NCBI RefSeq assembly: GCF_024054035.1
Contig: NZ_JAMXQU010000003.1
Span: 62,001-126,000, forward strand
Reading direction: 5' to 3'
Source of the DNA: Asaia lannensis NBRC 102526
Lineage (GTDB): Bacteria; Pseudomonadota; Alphaproteobacteria; Acetobacterales; Acetobacteraceae
DNA length: 64,000 nt
Numbering within the stretch: position 1 is the first letter of the stretch; each line of letters starts with the position of its first letter. A program made the position numbers and the translations under genes. The notes below the pieces were generated by a model. That model had not been told where the DNA came from. It saw only the letters and a list, made by a program, of their open reading frames with translations, and did not search any database. Shown in pieces: positions 43,981 to 52,511 of this stretch.

Positions 43981-44955
43981 TCAGAGTTCGGGATGTTCGG
44001 AGGCGAAAGCCGCAGCAGCGCCAAAAAGACCGGGCTGCGGGTGGGTGATGATCTTGACCGGCATATCGCCCATCATGCTCTCAAACCGTCCCTTTGCCAC
44101 AAAACGCTCGGCAAAGCCCGAATGCGGCAGACGATCGGCAACGCGCAGACCAAGTCCGCCGGCAATCACCACACCCTGTGCACGATGGGCAAGAGCAAGG
44201 TCACCGGCGACGGCGCCGAGAGACAGGAAGAAGCGTTCGAGCGCCGCGGCAGCCATCGAATCGCGTCCTTCCATGGCCATTTCCCACAGCGCCTTGTTGT
44301 CGCGCATCGTGATCGGCAGGCCCTGCATTTCCGCAATGATTTCATACAGGTTGGTCAGACCCGGTCCTGACACGATACGCTCTGCCGAAACACGGCGGAA
44401 ACGGCGACGAAGCGCACGCAGAATCTTGTCCTCGAACTCGTCGAGCGGGGCAAAATCGATATGGCCACCTTCGGTCTCGATCACGAAATACTGCCCCTTG
44501 CGACGCAGCAGACAGGCAGCGCCGAGGCCCGTGCCCGGTCCGACGATGGTTGTCGTGCCCTCGGTCGGTAGCGGGCGATCAGGCCCGCACAGATGATCGA
44601 GGTAGCGATCGTCGATCTGCGCCACGGCGTGACCCACGGCACCGAAATCGTTCACCAGGGTGAAATCGTCCAGATGGAGGCGCTCAGCCAGCATGGTAGG
44701 CTGGATGACCCAGGGATTGTTGGTCATCTTGAGCGTTTCGCCCTGGATGGGGCAGGCAATCGCAATGCCGGCGTAGCGCGGCAGTTCGCGCCCGATCTTG
44801 CGGCCGAATGCCTCCCAGGCAAGAGCGAGGCTTGCATGATCTGCCGTACGCAGGGTCGTCGCCTCTCCGAGGTCGACCACACGTCCCTGATCGACCTTGG
44901 CGATCGCAAAACGCGCGTTCGTTCCTCCAATATCGACGGTGACAATATCCTGCAT
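43981..44955 (-). CDS. glk: Glucokinase
   Basis: ATP-dependent glucose phosphorylation. The 324 residues match the Glk family: phosphate-binding DIGGTNARFA at the start, LVNDFGAVGHA, GPGTGLGAACLL, a GGHIDFAP, and EIIAEMQG at the later adenosine side, with GVVIAGGLGLRV (ATP). It appears to be a single gene with its own terminator far downstream. In acetic acid bacteria, glucose is mainly oxidised in the periplasm, and this kinase serves the cytoplasmic share. Confidence 0.95.
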   Translation of the reverse strand: MQDIVTVDIGGTNARFAIAKVDQGRVVDLGEATTLRTADHASLALAWEAFGRKIGRELPRYAGIAIACPIQGETLKMTNNPWVIQPTMLAERLHLDDFTLVNDFGAVGHAVAQIDDRYLDHLCGPDRPLPTEGTTTIVGPGTGLGAACLLRRKGQYFVIETEGGHIDFAPLDEFEDKILRALRRRFRRVSAERIVSGPGLTNLYEIIAEMQGLPITMRDNKALWEMAMEGRDSMAAAALERFFLSLGAVAGDLALAHRAQGVVIAGGLGLRVADRLPHSGFAERFVAKGRFESMMGDMPVKIITHPQPGLFGAAAAFASEHPEL

Positions 44956-45115
44956 GTTTTGCTCCAGTTTCCAGGGGCCATAGTCCAGAGGCCCTGACCG
45001 GACCGGGCGAACCCGGCAGATCGGTCGGTCAGCACCTCCACTTTAACGTGAGGAAGCACTCGCAGGCTATCACCACTTCGTCAACACCCGCAGCCGACAA
45101 AAGACTTGCCACGAT

Positions 45116-45928
45116 TTATCGATCGAGGGCCTTCTGTCTTACTTTTGCAAGACGAAGCAGTCGATGGGCGATCGGCCGGGGAACGACGGCAGAGATGAAC
45201 TTCAGCAGCAGAAAAATACGCGGAAACACCAGAACCGCACGTCTTGCGGAGACCGCATCGGCAATGCGTTGCGCCGCATCTTCTGCAGAGACCAGAAAAG
45301 GTCGCGCCCCGTCCAGACGGCGGCTCATAGCCGTGTCGATATAGCCGGGCTCGATCACAGTCACCCCCACGCCATGCGGTGCCATTGCCGCATGAAGTGC
45401 GGTTCCGAACCGGGCCATCCCTGCCTTGGAACTGCTATAGGCAGTCGCGAAAGGCAGATCGTGATGTGCAGCCACCGAGCCGATCAGGGCGATACGCCCC
45501 CTTTTACGCATGGCCATTCTGCCCGCTGCTTCTGTAGCGAGTGTGGCCGGCGTTGCGTAGTTGACCAGCGTGGCCTCGCGCACGGCCTCGACTTCCTCCA
45601 CCAGCGCCCCTTCCGGTCTGATGTCCGAAACGCCCGCATTGAGAATAAGCAGATCGACAGGTCGCGCGTCGTCGCATCGACGCAGCAGCGCGAGTGCAGC
45701 ATCGATATCCGTCAGCGCGAGCGTATGACACGCAACCTCGCTTCCCTGAGCACGACAGGCCTCGGCGACGGCGTCGAGACGGGACTGGTTACGCCCCCAC
45801 AGGGTAAGCATGACCCCTCTGGCAGCGTAGTGGAGCGCCAGCGCTTTGCCCAATCCGCCAGAGGCTCCCGTGATCAGGACATGGCTGGGCGTAAACTTGA
45901 GCTTTGCAAACCGCTCTGGACGTGACAT
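45116..45928 (-). CDS. Short-chain dehydrogenase/reductase
   Basis: A 270-residue SDR of the type that resembles membrane-lipid or ketoacyl reductases. Visible are GASGGLGKALALHYA (cofactor), NAGVSD, and YSSSKAGMARF (Tyr and Lys), with EPGYIDTAMSRRL after. A C-terminal extension PRIFLLLKFISAVVPRPIAHRLLRLAK could associate with membranes. It begins 80 nt upstream of the divergent GNAT-like gene. Substrate unknown. Confidence 0.86.
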   Translation of the reverse strand: MSRPERFAKLKFTPSHVLITGASGGLGKALALHYAARGVMLTLWGRNQSRLDAVAEACRAQGSEVACHTLALTDIDAALALLRRCDDARPVDLLILNAGVSDIRPEGALVEEVEAVREATLVNYATPATLATEAAGRMAMRKRGRIALIGSVAAHHDLPFATAYSSSKAGMARFGTALHAAMAPHGVGVTVIEPGYIDTAMSRRLDGARPFLVSAEDAAQRIADAVSARRAVLVFPRIFLLLKFISAVVPRPIAHRLLRLAKVRQKALDR

Positions 45929-46008
45929 TCAACGCGCTTTCGTCAGTGACGCGGATGGCCGATCGTACCATGGGGTCGAGCCGGACCAGCCGCGATAGAG
46001 AGTAAACC

Positions 46009-47334
46009 TTGCCGGACGCAGAAGATCTCCGCCAGTTCGTCGCCGATCAGCCTATGGCCGATCGTCTCCCAGGAGACCTGACCGCGATTATGCCGCGCCC
46101 CGCCGTGGCCGGACAAGACACGACAGCCGCACGCAGAATGCAACCTGAAGACAGCATTGCCGACTCTGGTGACAGACTGGACGGTGATACCGTGATTGTC
46201 CGACCTGTCATTACGCGTAAAGACCTCACCACCTTCATCCGCCTGCCGCGCATGCTCTACAAGGGGTTGCCCGGCTATGTGCCGCCGCTCGACATGGAGC
46301 AGAACGACCTGCTCAATCCGAAACGCAATGGCATATACCGTCATGCTTCGGTGCGATGTTTCATCGCCTGGCGTGGTGATCGCCCGGTGGGACGCATTTC
46401 CGCAGTTGTCGACGGCAAGGCGCTGGAAGCCTGGGACGAGAAAATCGGCTGGTTTGGCGCGCTCGATGCCCTTCCGGACCGAGAAGTCCTGAAGGCGCTT
46501 CTCGATACGGCCGAACACTGGCTGCACGATCAGGGCATGATCCGTATGCGCGGGCCGGTAACGCTCGGCTATCACGGGGAATCGGGGCTCATGATCAGCG
46601 GCCAGCAGGAAGCGCCCATGATCGGCACACCATGGCATCCACCGGAACTGCACGGACTTCTCGAAACGCTCGGCCTCGAACCCACGCGCGACCTTCTGAC
46701 TTTCAAACTCGATCTGACGGACGATCTCGATGATCGTCATATCGTGCCGGGCGCCCTCAAACCCGGCGAGGGCAAGCTTGGTGACGTCACCGTCTCGCAT
46801 CTCTCGAAAAAGCAGATCACCTCACAGGGCGAAATCCTGCGCTCGCTTTATAACGACGCCTGGGCAGGTACCTATAATTTCGTGCCTTTGCAGTCCTATG
46901 AGATGGAAGGTCTGATCGAGCAGCTCAAGCTGGTTCTTCGCCCCGAACACTACGTGCAGATCGACCATGGGGGCGAGCCCGCCGCCATGGCACTGGTCGT
47001 ACCCAATGTTTTCGACATCGCCCGGGGAATTGACGGCGCACCCTCGCCTCTTGGCTGGGCCAAACTCGGCGCCCGCCTGCTCGGGCATCGTTTCGATTCA
47101 GCACGCGTGATCCTGCTTGGCGTTTCGCACAAGGTGCGCGGCACGCTGCTCGGTGCGCTCATGCCCTCGCTTGCCATCGACGAACTGATCCGTCGTCGGG
47201 CAACCCTGCCCTACAAGTTTGTCGAACTTGGATGGATACTCGACACGAACACCCCGATGCTCAACCTCGTGCGTCGTCTGGTTCCCGAACCGAACAAAGT
47301 CCATCGTATCTACGAAAAAGACATCGCCCGCTGA
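46009..47334 (+). CDS. GNAT-like protein of unknown function
   Basis: A 441-residue protein with an N-acetyltransferase-like fold, related to a family often called dATP pyrophosphohydrolase or N-acetyltransferase in alphaproteobacteria. The N-terminal part (VRPVITRKDLTTFIRLPRMLYKG) and RPVGRISAVVDGKALEAW resemble GNAT beta4-alpha3. A middle GPVTLGYHGESGLMI and a C-terminal FVELGWILDTNTPMLNLVRRL follow. The frame starts with TTG 46009, AGAG upstream; ATG 46051 is an alternative. No acetyl-CoA loop is obvious by eye, so the function is unassigned. Confidence 0.7.
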   Translation: MPDAEDLRQFVADQPMADRLPGDLTAIMPRPAVAGQDTTAARRMQPEDSIADSGDRLDGDTVIVRPVITRKDLTTFIRLPRMLYKGLPGYVPPLDMEQNDLLNPKRNGIYRHASVRCFIAWRGDRPVGRISAVVDGKALEAWDEKIGWFGALDALPDREVLKALLDTAEHWLHDQGMIRMRGPVTLGYHGESGLMISGQQEAPMIGTPWHPPELHGLLETLGLEPTRDLLTFKLDLTDDLDDRHIVPGALKPGEGKLGDVTVSHLSKKQITSQGEILRSLYNDAWAGTYNFVPLQSYEMEGLIEQLKLVLRPEHYVQIDHGGEPAAMALVVPNVFDIARGIDGAPSPLGWAKLGARLLGHRFDSARVILLGVSHKVRGTLLGALMPSLAIDELIRRRATLPYKFVELGWILDTNTPMLNLVRRLVPEPNKVHRIYEKDIAR

Positions 47335-47494
47335 AACGCCCCAGCGCCGCAATGCCTCGGCGCCGCAGACTGAGGCGCGCCGTTTTCGCAGTCACAAGGC
47401 TCGAAACGACGCCTATGTCGCTCGGCGGTAAAAAGACAAGCGCGTGCCATCCGGACATGCGTCTGTCAGATGGGCACGCTCAGAGGTGTCGCGA

Positions 47495-48439
47495 TCAGAA
47501 ATGCTGCCAGCCGGTTTTTCTGAGCGGCATTTCCCGCCCGTTCGCGTCCAGCACAACAACGCCTGAACCCTGCACGACGCGCCCTATCTGCGTGACGTTA
47601 AGGCCGGCTTTTTTCCCGGCCTCTCGAATCGCGTCCGTCCGGGAGTCCGGAGCCGTAAAGAGCAGCTCGTAATCGTCGCCACCTGTCAGACAGGTTTCGA
47701 GCCACGCCGGACCGGCGGCCTCGGCCTCAGGTGAGAGCGGCACCCTGTCAGCCTCGAGTTCGAGGCGCACGCCGCTCTGTCGGGCAATATGACCGGCGTC
47801 CTGCACAAGTCCGTCGGAGATATCCATTCCCGCACTGGCAAAATCCTGAAGCGGGAATCCGGTTCTGGGTTGTGGCAGGCGATAGCGCCCGGTCAGGATG
47901 CCCCCGGGATCGTCAACCTCACCCAGAAGAGCCTGCAGGCCAAGTGCAGCATCGCCTATCGTGCCGGTCACCCAGATCACGTCGCCTGCCCTTGCCCCTT
48001 TACGGCGCACGGCACGGCCTTTGCTGACTTCACCCAGAATGGTCAGGCTCAGCACCAGGGGGCCACGCGTGCTCGTTGTATCGCCGCCGAGAAGAGAGAG
48101 GCCGAACAGATGCTGATCCTGAAAAAGCCCGGTACTGAAACTGGCAAACCATTGATCGTCGAACGATGCCGGTCGGCTGATATTCATCAGATAACCGCGC
48201 GGTTTCGCCCCCATGGCGGCACAATCGGACAGACTGACGCGCAACAGCTTGCGTCCAATGGTCTCCGCCGGATCGTCAGGCAGAAAATGCACGGCCTCGA
48301 CGAGCGTATCGGTCGATAAAATCAGCTCATGCCCCTCGGGCACGTCGATCAGGGCCGCATCGTCACCCAGCTCCAGCGCACCATTCCCGGCCAGAGGCCG
48401 GAAAAACCGGTCGATGAAATCGAACTCTCCCCCGCTCAT
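47495..48439 (-). CDS. thiL: Thiamine-monophosphate kinase
   Basis: Phosphorylates thiamine monophosphate to thiamine diphosphate, the active cofactor of E1 (pyruvate dehydrogenase) and phosphoketolase, both in this window. The 314 residues have LGDDAALIDVPEGHELILSTDTLVEAVHF at the start, LSDCAAMGAKPRG, LLGGDTTSTRG, the GMDISDGLVQDAGHI signature and TGGDDYELLFTAP. It lies 17 nt after nusB. This nrdR-nusB-thiL order is usual, although rib genes commonly found between are missing here. Confidence 0.95.
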   Translation of the reverse strand: MSGGEFDFIDRFFRPLAGNGALELGDDAALIDVPEGHELILSTDTLVEAVHFLPDDPAETIGRKLLRVSLSDCAAMGAKPRGYLMNISRPASFDDQWFASFSTGLFQDQHLFGLSLLGGDTTSTRGPLVLSLTILGEVSKGRAVRRKGARAGDVIWVTGTIGDAALGLQALLGEVDDPGGILTGRYRLPQPRTGFPLQDFASAGMDISDGLVQDAGHIARQSGVRLELEADRVPLSPEAEAAGPAWLETCLTGGDDYELLFTAPDSRTDAIREAGKKAGLNVTQIGRVVQGSGVVVLDANGREMPLRKTGWQHF

Positions 48440-48456
48440 CTCAGAAGTCGATCACA

Positions 48457-48981
48457 TCATGGCTCTTCGGGCGCATCCGGCGCTGCCGGATCTTCCTGTT
48501 GCGGGGCCGAGGTCTTGCGGCTCAGTGCATCCAGCACGCCGTTGACCAGACGCGCCTCATCTCCCGAAAAGAACCCGTGTGCTACATCGAGATATTCGTT
48601 GATGACGACGCGTGCCGGCACGTCCTCTCCAAGCTCCCAGACACCGGCGCGCAAAAGGGCACGCAATACGGGATCGAGGCGGATCAGCGGCCAGTTTGCA
48701 GGCAGGGCACCGACAAGTGCCGCATCGATGCGATCCTGAGAGAGCGTCACGCCTTTGACGATCAGTCCGAACAGACGGAAATCGGCATCGGGCACGTAGC
48801 CATCTTCGAACCCGTTTTCAGCACTGCCTGCCAGACGATGGCGCTGGAACTGGCTGATAACGGTCTCGGCATTCTCGCCACCCTGCTCGCACTGGAACAG
48901 CGCCTGAACGGCTGCGACACGTGCCACCGTACGCGAGCGCTTCGGGGTGTTCTTGTTCGGTGTCTCGTCGCTCATCATCAA
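48457..48981 (-). CDS. nusB: Transcription antitermination factor NusB
   Basis: RNA-binding factor of the rRNA antitermination complex (with NusE/S10). The 174 residues carry the family core: [48 protein letters not shown], and [14 protein letters not shown]. The N terminus is Lys/Arg-rich and the C terminus has a short acidic tail. It overlaps nrdR by 4 nt (ATGA) and thiL follows at 17 nt. Confidence 0.94.
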   Translation of the reverse strand: MMMSDETPNKNTPKRSRTVARVAAVQALFQCEQGGENAETVISQFQRHRLAGSAENGFEDGYVPDADFRLFGLIVKGVTLSQDRIDAALVGALPANWPLIRLDPVLRALLRAGVWELGEDVPARVVINEYLDVAHGFFSGDEARLVNGVLDALSRKTSAPQQEDPAAPDAPEEP

Positions 48982-49541
48982 TCCTTTTCTTTCCTGCCCG
49001 GTTCTTTCCCATCGGGGCTTTTCCCGTCTGGGTCCTTACCGCGCAGGTCCTTACCGCGTAATTTCGATACGAGAGCAGGCTCTGCCTCCTCACCAGGACG
49101 CATATCCGTCAGAAGTTTGGAAAAAGCCTCAACCTCGCGAAAATCGCGATACACACTTGCAAAGCGCACATAAGCGACACCATCGATGCTGTGCAATGCA
49201 TCCATCGCCAATTCGCCTATACGCGCTGAAGAAATCTCTGCTTCGCCCGAGGCTTCGAGCTGGCGCACAAGGCCGTTGACGATACGTTCCTGACGTTCTT
49301 CCTCAACCGGGCGCTTGCGCAAGGCGATACGAATGGAGCGTGCGAGCTTGTCACGGTCGAATGGCACACGTCGGCCATCCATTTTTGTCACCACGAGTTC
49401 ACGCAACTGAACACGCTCGATTGTCGTAAAACGCTGGGTGCAGGCGTTACAGACGCGACGACGCCGTATCGCGGCACCATCGTCCGTCGAACGACTGTCC
49501 TTGACCTGCGTATCTTCATGGCCGCAGAACGGGCAGTGCAT
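48978..49541 (-). CDS. nrdR: Transcriptional repressor NrdR with repetitive C-terminal tail
   Basis: A zinc-ribbon/ATP-cone repressor of ribonucleotide reductase genes. Zinc cysteines are Cys3 and Cys6 ([10 protein letters not shown]) and Cys31 and Cys34 (VCNACTQRF). The ATP-cone follows ([29 protein letters not shown]). At 187 residues it is longer than the usual 150-160; the extra part after about residue 157 is low-complexity, with GKD, GKS and GKE repeats to RKEKD. The gene is divergent from the PCuAC-like gene and overlaps nusB downstream. The added tail is unusual. Confidence 0.94.
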   Translation of the reverse strand: MHCPFCGHEDTQVKDSRSTDDGAAIRRRRVCNACTQRFTTIERVQLRELVVTKMDGRRVPFDRDKLARSIRIALRKRPVEEERQERIVNGLVRQLEASGEAEISSARIGELAMDALHSIDGVAYVRFASVYRDFREVEAFSKLLTDMRPGEEAEPALVSKLRGKDLRGKDPDGKSPDGKEPGRKEKD

Positions 49542-49616
49542 GAAACTTTACCCCCTGATGGGCAGATGGATGGCATTGACCGGCAAAATAAGCCGGGGGC
49601 AGAAAGGAGCGTATCG

Positions 49617-50099
49617 GTGACAAGAGTGCAAGCAATTCCAGCACTGCTCATGACAGTTTGCCTGGCGGGAGGCGTCATGATGCCCGCCAAGGCCATGGCC
49701 CAGACCGATGATTCAACGATTCCGGGGCAGAAAAACGCCAATCGCGATATTACCATAGAAGGCTGGATGCGTCGCGCCCCGCATTATCCCGGGCTTGCCG
49801 CCGCCTATTTCACGATCGTCAACAAGGGACATGATGCGCATCTGATCTCGGGCGTGACATCGCCGGATTGTCAGGCGATCGAAGCTTTCCACAGCGAGCA
49901 GGAAGTGACCCGCCACACGGCAAGCCTGTTTTCTCATTTCACGATCCCGGCGGAAATGACCATGGTGTTTCCGGTTGGTGGGTATCATCTGATCTGTCGC
50001 AATTTCCCCGATACGATCAAAACCGGGGACAGCGTGCCCCTCACCTTCAAATTCCTTGGCGGAACATCGTCAACCGTGAATTTCGTTCTCAAGGACTGA
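49617..50099 (+). CDS. PCuAC-like periplasmic protein with degenerate copper ligands
   Basis: A 160-residue exported protein resembling the PCuAC copper chaperone that loads the Cu-A and Cu-B sites of cytochrome oxidase. The start is GTG 49617, with AAAGGAGC upstream; it gives the signal peptide MTRVQAIPALLMTVCLAGGV to AMA. The domain has GLAAAYFTIVNKG, FHSEQEV and GGYHLICRNF. In the family the metal site is H-x10-M-x21-H-x-M. Here both histidines are kept, but the first Met position holds Ser and the last (HxM) holds Ile (HLI). So it may bind copper weakly or do something else. It is convergent with recQ. Confidence 0.75.
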   Translation: MTRVQAIPALLMTVCLAGGVMMPAKAMAQTDDSTIPGQKNANRDITIEGWMRRAPHYPGLAAAYFTIVNKGHDAHLISGVTSPDCQAIEAFHSEQEVTRHTASLFSHFTIPAEMTMVFPVGGYHLICRNFPDTIKTGDSVPLTFKFLGGTSSTVNFVLKD

Positions 50100-50144
50100 A
50101 GCTCCTCCACTCGCCCCCTAAACAGATCGATGGGGGGCGAGGCG

Positions 50145-51986
50145 TTACTCGCCTTCGAGCGCCGCAATGACGGCATCGCCATAGCGCTTGAGCTTCGATG
50201 CACCCACACCGCGTATGAGAGAGAGCTCCTCGACCGTATCGGGATTTTCCCGCGCGATCTCGCTCAGAACAGCGTCATGGAAAATGACATAGGGAGGAAT
50301 TTCCTGCTCTCTCGCCTCATCGCGCCGCCAGCGGCGCAGAGCCTCGAAACGGGCACGCTCATCGCTGTCGAGCGCATCTACCAGCCCGGCCGATGACGGG
50401 CTGCGCGAAGGGAGTGAGGGACTTTTAAGCGGGTCCGCACGCAGTCTCAGCGTTTCCTCACCGCGCAATATCGGACGAGCCACATCGACATCCAGGCCGA
50501 GCGTTCCATGCTCGCCGCTCATTCTTATGGCCCCGCGCGCGATGAGCTGACGGATCACCCCGCGCCACCACTGCTCAGAGTGCTCTTTCCCCACGCCGAA
50601 CACGGTCAGATGCTGATGTGCGTGTCTTTCGATCGCCTCGGTCAGTTTACCGCGCAGCACCGTCGTCAGATGCACGGCGCCGAAGCGTTGTCCGGTCCGG
50701 TAGATTGCCGAAAGCACTTTCTGTGCTGCCTGGGTACCATCGAAGGTCTCTGCGGGGCTGCGACAATTATCGCAATGGCCGCATGCGCCCGGCAATGCCT
50801 CGCCAAAACAGGCCAGCAACGCCTGGGTACGGCACCCGACCGTCTCGGTCAGGGCAATCATGCTCTCCAGACGCGCCTGCATGACGCGCTTTTCGCTATC
50901 GGGTGCGCTCGACTGCTCCAGCCAGTAGCGCGCACGCGCCATGTCTTCACCGCCATAAAGCAGAAGGGTATCGGCGGGTTCGCCATCGCGGCCTGCACGG
51001 CCGATCTGCTGATAATAGGCCTCTGGCGAGGCCGGCATATCCAGATGCACAACACAGCGCACGTCAGGACGGTCTATCCCCATACCGAACGCCACGGTCG
51101 CGACGATCACCATGGGTTCACCACTGCGGAAACGAAGCAGTGTCGCGTGTTTTTCCTGTGGTGACAGGCCCGCATGAAACGGCAAGGCGTTGAACCCGCG
51201 CTCACGCAGGCTCTTGGCCATACGCTCCGTACGGTTACGGCTGCCGCAATAGACGATGGCAGCATCTTCGCGATGCGGTGCAAGCGCGTCCTGCACCTGC
51301 TTTGTCTCCGAACCCTTCGGCAGAGCTGCAAGGAACAGATTGGGCCTGTGGAAGCTCGATGTCAGCCGGCGCGCGTGAGGCATGCCAAGGGCCAGAAGCA
51401 CGTCGTCCTGTGTGCGTGAATCCGCCGTTGCTGTAAGGGCAATACGGGGCACATCGGGGAAAATGGATGGCAGATCGGCAAGGGCACGATATTCGGGCCG
51501 GAATTCATGCCCCCAGGCCGAAACGCAATGGGCCTCGTCAATAGCCAGCACCGATACAGGATGACGGGCGAGCCAGCGCGCCGTTCCCGGTGAAACGAGC
51601 CGTTCGGGAGAAATGTACAGGATATCGACACGACCGTCGCGCAGATCGTTCCGCGTCTTTTCCAGACGGTCGGGGTCGAGTTCGGAATGCAGGGCCGCTG
51701 CATTCACGCCAAGCTGACGTAATGCAGCCACCTGATCGTCCATCAGCGCGATAAGCGGCGAAATGACGATACCCATGCCCGGGCGGCACAGGGCCGGTAC
51801 CTGATAACAGAGGCTTTTACCCCCGCCGGTCGGCATGATGACGAGAACATCCTCGCCATTCATGACGGCCTCGATCACCTCTTTCTGCTGTCCACGGAAG
51901 CTGGAAAACCCGAAGACACGGTGCAGGACCGCATCGGGTGCTTCGCTCGTATCGGGTTCGACGAAAGAGGGTTCGCTCAGGGTCAA
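50145..51986 (-). CDS. recQ: ATP-dependent DNA helicase RecQ
   Basis: A 3'-5' DNA helicase of recombination repair. The 613 residues hold FSSFRGQQKEVIEAVM, Walker A MPTGGGKSLC, ALMDDQVAALRQLG, DEAH in LAIDEAHCVSAWGHEFR, and motifs IV-VI through AGRDGEPADTLLLY. The zinc-binding and winged-helix (RQC) region has CFGEALPGACGHCDNC. A C-terminal HRDC domain is present (DEREAREQEIPPYVIFHDAVL, RGVGASKLKRYG). Full-length architecture. It is 17 nt downstream of the OmpA-type lipoprotein gene. Confidence 0.95.
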   Translation of the reverse strand: MTLSEPSFVEPDTSEAPDAVLHRVFGFSSFRGQQKEVIEAVMNGEDVLVIMPTGGGKSLCYQVPALCRPGMGIVISPLIALMDDQVAALRQLGVNAAALHSELDPDRLEKTRNDLRDGRVDILYISPERLVSPGTARWLARHPVSVLAIDEAHCVSAWGHEFRPEYRALADLPSIFPDVPRIALTATADSRTQDDVLLALGMPHARRLTSSFHRPNLFLAALPKGSETKQVQDALAPHREDAAIVYCGSRNRTERMAKSLRERGFNALPFHAGLSPQEKHATLLRFRSGEPMVIVATVAFGMGIDRPDVRCVVHLDMPASPEAYYQQIGRAGRDGEPADTLLLYGGEDMARARYWLEQSSAPDSEKRVMQARLESMIALTETVGCRTQALLACFGEALPGACGHCDNCRSPAETFDGTQAAQKVLSAIYRTGQRFGAVHLTTVLRGKLTEAIERHAHQHLTVFGVGKEHSEQWWRGVIRQLIARGAIRMSGEHGTLGLDVDVARPILRGEETLRLRADPLKSPSLPSRSPSSAGLVDALDSDERARFEALRRWRRDEAREQEIPPYVIFHDAVLSEIARENPDTVEELSLIRGVGASKLKRYGDAVIAALEGE

Positions 51987-52003
51987 GGATCAGGTTGGAT
52001 CGG

Positions 52004-52399
52004 TTACGGGCGCGAAGGATCGACCTCGATCGTCACGACACGTGAGGCAACCGAAGCATCTTCGTTGTTCTTGGGCGGACGCGCCAGCTGGGTGATCTGC
52101 GCACCGCCGACACCGGCTGCGGTCAGGGCCGCGGCAACGACCTTGGCACGCTCGACCGAAAGCATCTCGTCAGCAGAAAGATTGCCACGGGCGCCGGCAT
52201 GGCCGATCACCTCGATTGTCTTGGCATGGGTATCGCGGGCATCGGCTGCAGCCTGCTCGATGATCCCCTGCGCGCTGGAAGAAACCGTCGTCGAAGCGGG
52301 TTCGAAGAAAACAGGGTAACGATCGCGATCCGCACCATTGGTGCAGGCGGCCAGACCGGCCAGAGCGAAAGCCGACAACATCACAGGCAGACGACGCAT
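52004..52399 (-). CDS. OmpA-family lipoprotein
   Basis: A small outer-membrane-associated lipoprotein of 131 residues. The signal MRRLPVMLSAFALAGLAAC ends with a lipobox LAAC, so Cys19 is probably acylated. The mature part has an OmpA-like peptidoglycan-binding fold: VFFEPASTTVSSSAQGIIEQAAADAR, IEVIGHAGARGN, LSVERAKVVAAALTAAGV. AAGGAAAC precedes ATG 52399. It is longer at the N terminus if a further upstream Met is used, but the lipobox start is better. It may anchor the envelope to peptidoglycan. It lies between recQ and the cyd genes. Confidence 0.85.
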   Translation of the reverse strand: MRRLPVMLSAFALAGLAACTNGADRDRYPVFFEPASTTVSSSAQGIIEQAAADARDTHAKTIEVIGHAGARGNLSADEMLSVERAKVVAAALTAAGVGGAQITQLARPPKNNEDASVASRVVTIEVDPSRP

Positions 52400-52511
52400 C
52401 TTTGTTTCCTTTTCGAATCGCCGTGACATCCACGGAGCCGTGGCTTGTCACTGCCTTGTGGCATTCCCGCCGTCAAGAAGCCGCCACAAGGCAGAGCCGA
52501 TACAGCGCCTG

